DNA of 64,000 nt from Erinaceus europaeus (lineage: Eukaryota > Chordata > Mammalia > Eulipotyphla > Erinaceidae): positions 62,001-126,000 of the forward strand of contig NW_026647346.1 of NCBI RefSeq assembly GCF_950295315.1, in the 5' to 3' direction. Position numbers and translations under genes: made by a program. Positions 60,601 through 64,000 of this stretch are shown here, piece by piece; position 1 is the first letter of the stretch, and each line of letters begins with the position of its first letter. The notes under the pieces were generated by a model. That model was not told the DNA's origin. It saw only the letters and a list, made by a program, of their open reading frames with translations, and did not search any database.

Positions 60601-62713
60601 CAGGTGAGTGTCAGGGTAATCTGAGAAGAGGCTGATTGGAGTGAGACATTAACTGCAAAGACTCAAAGTAAATTGTTTCCGGCTTCGCTTCAATACCTTC
60701 TGACAGGGAAAGCACAGGCAACAGGCCTCCGTGCATTCAATAGACAGTAACCAACTCACTGCTCTGTAACAGGCTCCAGTGACAGTCCTTGCTTCTCTAC
60801 TTCTTTCTCTGTGGCAGATTTGCTCTGTAGCGCTCTTCTTCATGAGGAATTCATGGCATTCCAGGCACAGTAATGTATAAGAGCATCTTCCTCTTTATTT
60901 TGTCAACTCTTTTCTTGGGCACATGCGAGGGCAGGGTCTCCTGTCAGGTTCAGAGACACAGAGACACAGAGACACGGCCTTCTTTGCACAGAAGGTCCAG
61001 GAGAAGGCCCGTGTGTCACACTTACAGTGAGGTGAGTCTCTTCATGGTCAGCCTGGACCTAGACTGAGGTTTCTCTCCATCTAGATGGCAAACATCTGCA
61101 GGAGCATGAAGTGGGCCAAATGCCAGCCACTGAGGAGCTTCCACAGGAAGCACAGGAGTCCCCCAGCCTCGCATGTGAAGACCAGCAGGGGAAAGGGGAC
61201 CCCCTGGGTGCCTGTGTATGCCTTGAGCCAGGTCAGATCTTCCTTCCTGAAACAAGCTCATGAAACTGAAAACCAATCCCATGGGAGGGAGGGCAGGATT
61301 AGCAGGGACCTAGAAGCCCCCAGAAACCATACGCGTCTCCACTGACTCTGGTAGAGGTGGAGCTGCAGTGTAGCTCAGAGTTGAAGGGATGGACTGGACT
61401 CTATTCTGAGCTTGTATTGGAGAAGCCTTGGTGTTCCTGTTACAGTGAAACTCTCAATTCCACCCCCAGAGCAGACTCATTTCCCAAGTCGTCTTCAGGC
61501 CCAGATGAGCAAGAAACTATACTGAAAGTCTATGTGTTATCAGGTGTCTTTAAAATGGTCGTTCTAGCCAGTCCCTCCCCCTTCCCCAATATAATGCTAA
61601 AACTCTCCCACCAATCTTTGTGCCTTGTAAGAAAAGGCCTAGCTGGCATTTTTTTTGGATCAGAATAGAATGGATTAAAATATTTTTAATATGATAATGC
61701 GAATCCAGAAGAACTGACTTACACTTTCAAGGTTGTATTCATACTCCATCAACCCTGAGGTATTCATAAAACAAATCTTGCCTAAACTCTGAAGACAGAT
61801 CATTTTAATAAGCTAGCCTGTTTAGTCATCCCACTCAGCCCCCATGGATAGAGCATCTCTCTTGTTTGGTCACTGAGGGAACATGAACTCTTCCTCTAAA
61901 TAATGCCCAGCACAGAAGGACCAGGCCTGACAGGGTGACACAGGACTCTGTTTCTCTGCTGCTGCCTGTGCTCAGCCTCAGAGGACTCTCTGGGTGTAGA
62001 GTGAGTGTAAGGAGATATGGCATTCTTCCTCAAGGCATTCTCTCTGCTGAGACTCCATATTGAATTTATCTGGATTCCAGTTACAAATATTAAGTTCAGT
62101 AAAACATAAGGTCACATACCTCAATTCCCCATTAAACATTTTCCTGCTAATATGCCGGGATCATGTCTCCTAGACTTAAGACTGGGTTTGCTCTCCCCTT
62201 CTGTCCCTCTACAATGGTTTCAAGTGGACCCTTGGCCCCTTGGTTCTCCAAGCCCTTCATCCTCTCACTGCCTCTGCTCTGCTCCCTGAGGCTCCTCCTT
62301 TGTCCATTGCTAAACCCACTGCTATGTTCATAGGTCTCTGTGCTGGGGGTGACTCTACCTGGACCCTGGGCAGCTCTATTGACAGAGACAAGAACAAGAG
62401 TCTGTCAGTGGCTGTGGAGCAGAGGAGTGAGGACAACACTGCCTTCCGTGACATGGAAAGCACCAGGCAGTGCTCCATGTTCATTCATTGGCACAGGGCT
62501 CTGGCACGGCCACCTTTATTGACCCAGACTGCCCTGGAGCCTAACACTGAGTTTCTGATGGGCTCTGGGGACAGGGCCACCCACAACGCGCCAGTCACCA
62601 ACACTGCTCTGGCCCTTTACAGGCCCCGTTATCCCATCAATAGTGTCATATATTGGTATATAGTCATTTGTTGTATTTTTCTGTTTATTGATATAATAAA
62701 ATTTATCCTATAA
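48564..62713 (+). CDS. Gene B: paralogue of gene A, PH-domain protein without RhoGAP (8 coding exons)
   Basis: The exons are 48564-48628, 49820-49978, 51709-51828, 52395-52436, 53072-53135, 60561-60603, 61085-61207 and 62334-62713. They sum to 996 nt and give an open 331-codon frame plus stop. The PH half is retained: [56 protein letters not shown] and MEQWYNEL. Two splice sites differ from gene A. The exon 3 acceptor AG is lost, but an AG downstream keeps the frame; the exon 4 donor is GC. The exon matching gene A exon 8 is missing. The C-terminus is new and hydrophobic, so the protein might be tail-anchored. Intron 5 holds a nearly full-length L1. The gene may be functional or may be starting to decay; the intact frame favours function. 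Confidence 0.6.
49088..49114. repeat. (ATT)n microsatellite
   Basis: About eight ATT units. Confidence 0.85.
49820..49978 (+). CDS. Gene B exon 2 (first half of the PH domain)
   Basis: Between gtgttgcag and AA|gtgcgt, 159 nt encode [19 protein letters not shown] and the first PH strands. The exon has the same length and phase as gene A exon 2, but about a third of its residues differ. Confidence 0.7.
50470..50605 (-). mobile_element. SINE2 in gene B intron 2
   Basis: ggattgaacctaggactttg and a target repeat caaattcttt-like on both sides. Gene A's intron is uninterrupted here. Confidence 0.6.
50910..51186 (+). mobile_element. SINE1 in gene B intron 2, shared
   Basis: Same insertion as 14446-14720. 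Confidence 0.65.
51709..51828 (+). CDS. Gene B exon 3 (second half of the PH domain, shifted acceptor)
   Basis: At the position of the gene A acceptor the sequence is cctctcctgg, with no AG, and 4 nt are missing just after it. An AG inside gagtgcag (51707-51708) gives an exon whose first base completes the exon 2 codon, so the frame continues as [17 protein letters not shown] then [17 protein letters not shown]. The donor is CA|gtaaga. The acceptor is inferred from frame only. Confidence 0.55.
51985..52082 (-). mobile_element. SINE1 fragment in gene B intron 3, shared
   Basis: Reverse box B gcttgaacctgggtcctt; the same insertion as in gene A. Confidence 0.55.
52395..52436 (+). CDS. Gene B exon 4 (PH C-terminal helix, GC donor)
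   Basis: Encodes [13 protein letters not shown] after ggatttcag. Where gene A has AG|gtatgc, gene B has AG|gcatcc. A GT donor lies 17 nt downstream (52454-52455, TTCAG|gtatta), but using it would put the next exon out of frame. The GC donor is therefore the frame-compatible choice, though a poor match to consensus. Confidence 0.5.
52465..52612 (-). mobile_element. SINE2 in gene B intron 4, shared
   Basis: gattgaactaggatctcatg, at the same place in the intron as in gene A. Confidence 0.65.
53072..53135 (+). CDS. Gene B exon 5
   Basis: A 64-nt exon between ttgattag and CACT|gtaagt, encoding [20 protein letters not shown] and IT. It aligns with gene A exon 5 at its first two residues, but most of the rest is replaced. 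Confidence 0.6.
53530..53740 (-). mobile_element. L1-like 3' repeat fragment in gene B intron 5
   Basis: tgcaaaacactctcaccccc and catcatgcaccaggacctga match other reverse 3' ends. It abuts the full-length L1. Confidence 0.45.
54050..57834 (-). pseudogene. L1 ORF2 (endonuclease and reverse transcriptase), broken
   Basis: The endonuclease start [18 protein letters not shown] and CLQEAH are at 57,834-57,700. An [10 protein letters not shown] segment lies near 57,180, [18 protein letters not shown] near 56,470, and the catalytic FADD at 55751-55762. The C-terminal Cys region is near 54,450. Many frameshifts and stops leave no long frame. Confidence 0.85.
57973..58888 (-). pseudogene. L1 ORF1 (RNA-binding chaperone), broken
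   Basis: It starts [16 protein letters not shown] and has a long coiled coil rich in Glu and Lys (residues about 60-143). The frame breaks near 58,457. The C-terminal domain resumes at about 58,220 with [20 protein letters not shown]. Confidence 0.8.
59740..59935 (-). mobile_element. SINE1 next to the full-length L1
   Basis: gcttgaaccaggatccttct and cgcttaacctgttgcaccat. Confidence 0.65.
59945..60082 (-). mobile_element. SINE1 fragment
   Basis: gttcagccctgggttcttgc and ctaaccagctgcaccacctc. Confidence 0.6.
60561..60603 (+). CDS. Gene B exon 6
   Basis: A 43-nt exon between ctcttccag and CAG|gtgagt, encoding [14 protein letters not shown]. It is 24 nt shorter than the gene A exon and stays in frame. 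Confidence 0.6.
61085..61207 (+). CDS. Gene B exon 7
   Basis: A 123-nt exon between tctccatctag and CTGG|gtgcct, encoding [20 protein letters not shown] and an acidic remainder. It differs from gene A exon 7 at nine of 42 residues. Confidence 0.65.
61345..62090. other. Gene B intron 7 segment unrelated to gene A
   Basis: It replaces the gene A DNA that holds exon 8. A 103-codon plus frame (61357-61668) is open but unrecognised, and no compatible splice pair was evident. Confidence 0.4.
62334..62713 (+). CDS. Gene B exon 8 (last coding exon with new hydrophobic end)
   Basis: After ctatgttcatag the frame runs 380 nt to a stop at 62711-62713. The first 90 or so residues match gene A exon 9, starting [15 protein letters not shown]. 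Around 62,620-62,640 the two copies stop being alignable. Gene B then ends in [20 protein letters not shown], which could be a single membrane segment. AATAAA at 62695-62700 lies inside the last codons. Confidence 0.55.
62695..62700 (+). promoter_or_regulatory. Gene B candidate polyadenylation signal
   Basis: AATAAA lies 11 bases before the stop codon in DNA not shared with gene A. If used, the 3' UTR would be very short. Confidence 0.3.
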
Positions 62714-62990
62714 TTCTGTACTTATATGATCTCTATTTTTTGTTCAAGGCTCACATTAGCCCCTTGCTGAGGCCTTACCTGGGCAGTTCTGGAATCAGCC
62801 GAGGTCATGTGTGTCTCTGCTTAAATTTTATGAACTTCAGGGTAAATTTGGTTGTGTTCTCAGTCTGTCTTGTACATGCCTGTTAGCAAGCATCTCTTTC
62901 CTTACGATGTCAGAATTTTTGGAAACCTGTTCCATACATACCAAATTTCACATTTCTGAATCATAGGCTCATGTCTTTTAGAGCTTACTA

Positions 62991-64000
62991 ATGCCTGGGA
63001 CGGGTGCTGTCTTTGTTGATCTCACAGCAGCCTATGACAGGGTTTGGCACCGTGGTCTCCTAGTCAAGATCTCAAGATGCCTGCCTCCATGGGTGGCCAA
63101 CACTATATCGTTTCTTCTCCAAAACAGAAGATTCCGGGTGCATCTGGGTGACAAGTTTAGCAGATGGAGACTTGTCTCAAGTGGCCTCCCCCAGGGCTCT
63201 GTTCTGGCTCCTACGCTATTTAATATTTACATCAATGACCTCCCAGAAACTTCTTCAAGGAAGTTCATCTATGCCGATGACATCTGCTGTGCAACCCAGG
63301 CATCCAAGTTCGACATCCTTGAGGAAACACTCACGAAAGACATGTCTCTGATATCTGATTACTGTAAAAAATGGCGACTAATCCCTAGCACTGCAAAAAC
63401 GGTATCATCTGTTTTCCATCTACACCATGCCTCGGCTTCGCATGAGCTTAATGTGCAGCTTGGCGATACGAGAATCCAACATGAAGCCCAGCCAGTATAT
63501 CTTGGCGTTACTCTCGATCGCACTCTGTCATTTCACAAACATCTCATAGAAACTGCAGCAAAGGTGGGCGCGAGGAATAACATCATTGCAAGACTGGCCA
63601 GTTCCTCATGGGGCGCGAGTGCTTCCACACTGAGATCATCATCTCTGGCATTATTCTATTCCACTGCAGAATACTGTGCCCCAGTATGGTTCCGTAGCCC
63701 CCATGTCCACCTGGTCGATTCCAAATTATATTCCTCCATGAGGATAATTTCTGGAACTATCCGTTCCACCCCGGTTCCATGGCTGCCAGTTCTTAGCAAC
63801 ATCGCCCCGCCAGATATCCGTTGGGATGCGGCATCATCTAAGTTCATTTCCCACGTCTACGCTCGGTTCATTTCCCACGTCTACGCTTGACCGGACCTGA
63901 CAATATACGCAGATATCTTCACCCACCCTGTCCAACGCTTGACGTCTCGTCACCCAATCTGGTCCCCTACGCCTACAGTGAACTTCTCTGTCCCAGACTC
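62991..64000 (+). mobile_element. 5'-truncated non-LTR retrotransposon with YADD reverse transcriptase (not L1)
   Basis: The open frame 62991-63890 (299 codons) has RT motifs in order: GAVFVDLTAAYDRVWH (residues 5-20), GLPQGSVLAPTLFNIYINDL (65-84) and FIYADD (92-97). Later come KTVSSVFH and YLGVTLDRTLS, then a region with AEYCAPVW and LPVLSNIAPP. L1 in this window uses FADD, so this is another family. It resembles jockey/RTE-like elements common in fish and invertebrates, recalled from memory. After a TGA at 63888-63890 the same frame stays open to the window end (RLTSRHPIW). Upstream frame stops and the abrupt start suggest 5' truncation on insertion. The 3' end lies beyond the window. Confidence 0.8.
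63843..63888 (+). repeat. 24-bp tandem duplication inside the YADD element
   Basis: TTCATTTCCCACGTCTACGCT occurs twice, 24 bp apart. The first copy is followed by CGG and the second by the TGA stop. The duplication keeps the frame. Confidence 0.8.

Larger units (their letters stand above)
29935..62640. repeat. Right copy of the tandem segmental duplication (contains gene B)
   Basis: Blocks at 29,935-30,830, 43,255-43,835 and 46,690-62,630 match the left copy in order. The span is larger because L1, SINE and LTR insertions accumulated, chiefly at 31-43 kb and 53.8-59.7 kb. Confidence 0.75.

Noticed and set aside
1..64000. CRISPR arrays, operons, bacterial promoters and terminators
   Set aside because: None seen. 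The repeats are dispersed retroelements and microsatellites without regular spacers.

Overview
This is nuclear DNA from a placental mammal. It has intron-containing genes, L1 retrotransposons, an endogenous gammaretrovirus and very dense tRNA-derived SINEs. The commonest SINE has box A and box B Pol III motifs, a CT-rich middle ending near CTCTGTCCTATCCAACAAC, and a tail ending near GCAATAACCCTGGAG. From memory I associate this SINE, and the long L1 3' ends here, with hedgehogs (Erinaceus or a close relative). No database search was possible.

The only host genes I can support are two tandem paralogues on the + strand. Gene A (11,423-21,663, nine coding exons, 416 codons) and gene B (48,564-62,713, eight coding exons, 331 codons) each splice into one uninterrupted frame. 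Each begins with a short Cys-rich N-terminus. A PH-like domain follows that resembles the PH domain of the ARHGAP20/TAGAP family of Rho GTPase-activating proteins. After it come short acidic exons and a long last exon that I do not recognise. No RA or RhoGAP domain is visible. The exons differ more between the two copies than the introns next to them, and most exon differences change the amino acid, which suggests diversifying selection. Gene B also has a moved splice acceptor, a GC donor, a missing exon and a new hydrophobic C-terminus.

Layout. 1-4,200: SINEs, simple repeats and unrecognised DNA. 4,230-22,600: left copy of a tandem segmental duplication, ending with gene A. 22,749-27,753: minus-strand class I (gammaretrovirus-like) provirus with one LTR, frameshifts, and large deletions in pol and env. 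27,754-29,930: repeats. 29,935-62,640: right copy of the duplication, swollen by L1 3' ends, SINEs, two solo LTR candidates, a 5S rRNA fragment, a 182/66-bp alternating tandem repeat, and a nearly full-length decayed L1 inside gene B. 62,991-64,000: a 5'-truncated non-LTR retrotransposon with a YADD reverse transcriptase. It is clearly not L1 and its frame is almost intact.

The strongest leads are the fast-evolving PH-only gene pair, the YADD retrotransposon that is unexpected in a mammal, and two cases in which an L1 3' end lies between unusually long direct repeats.
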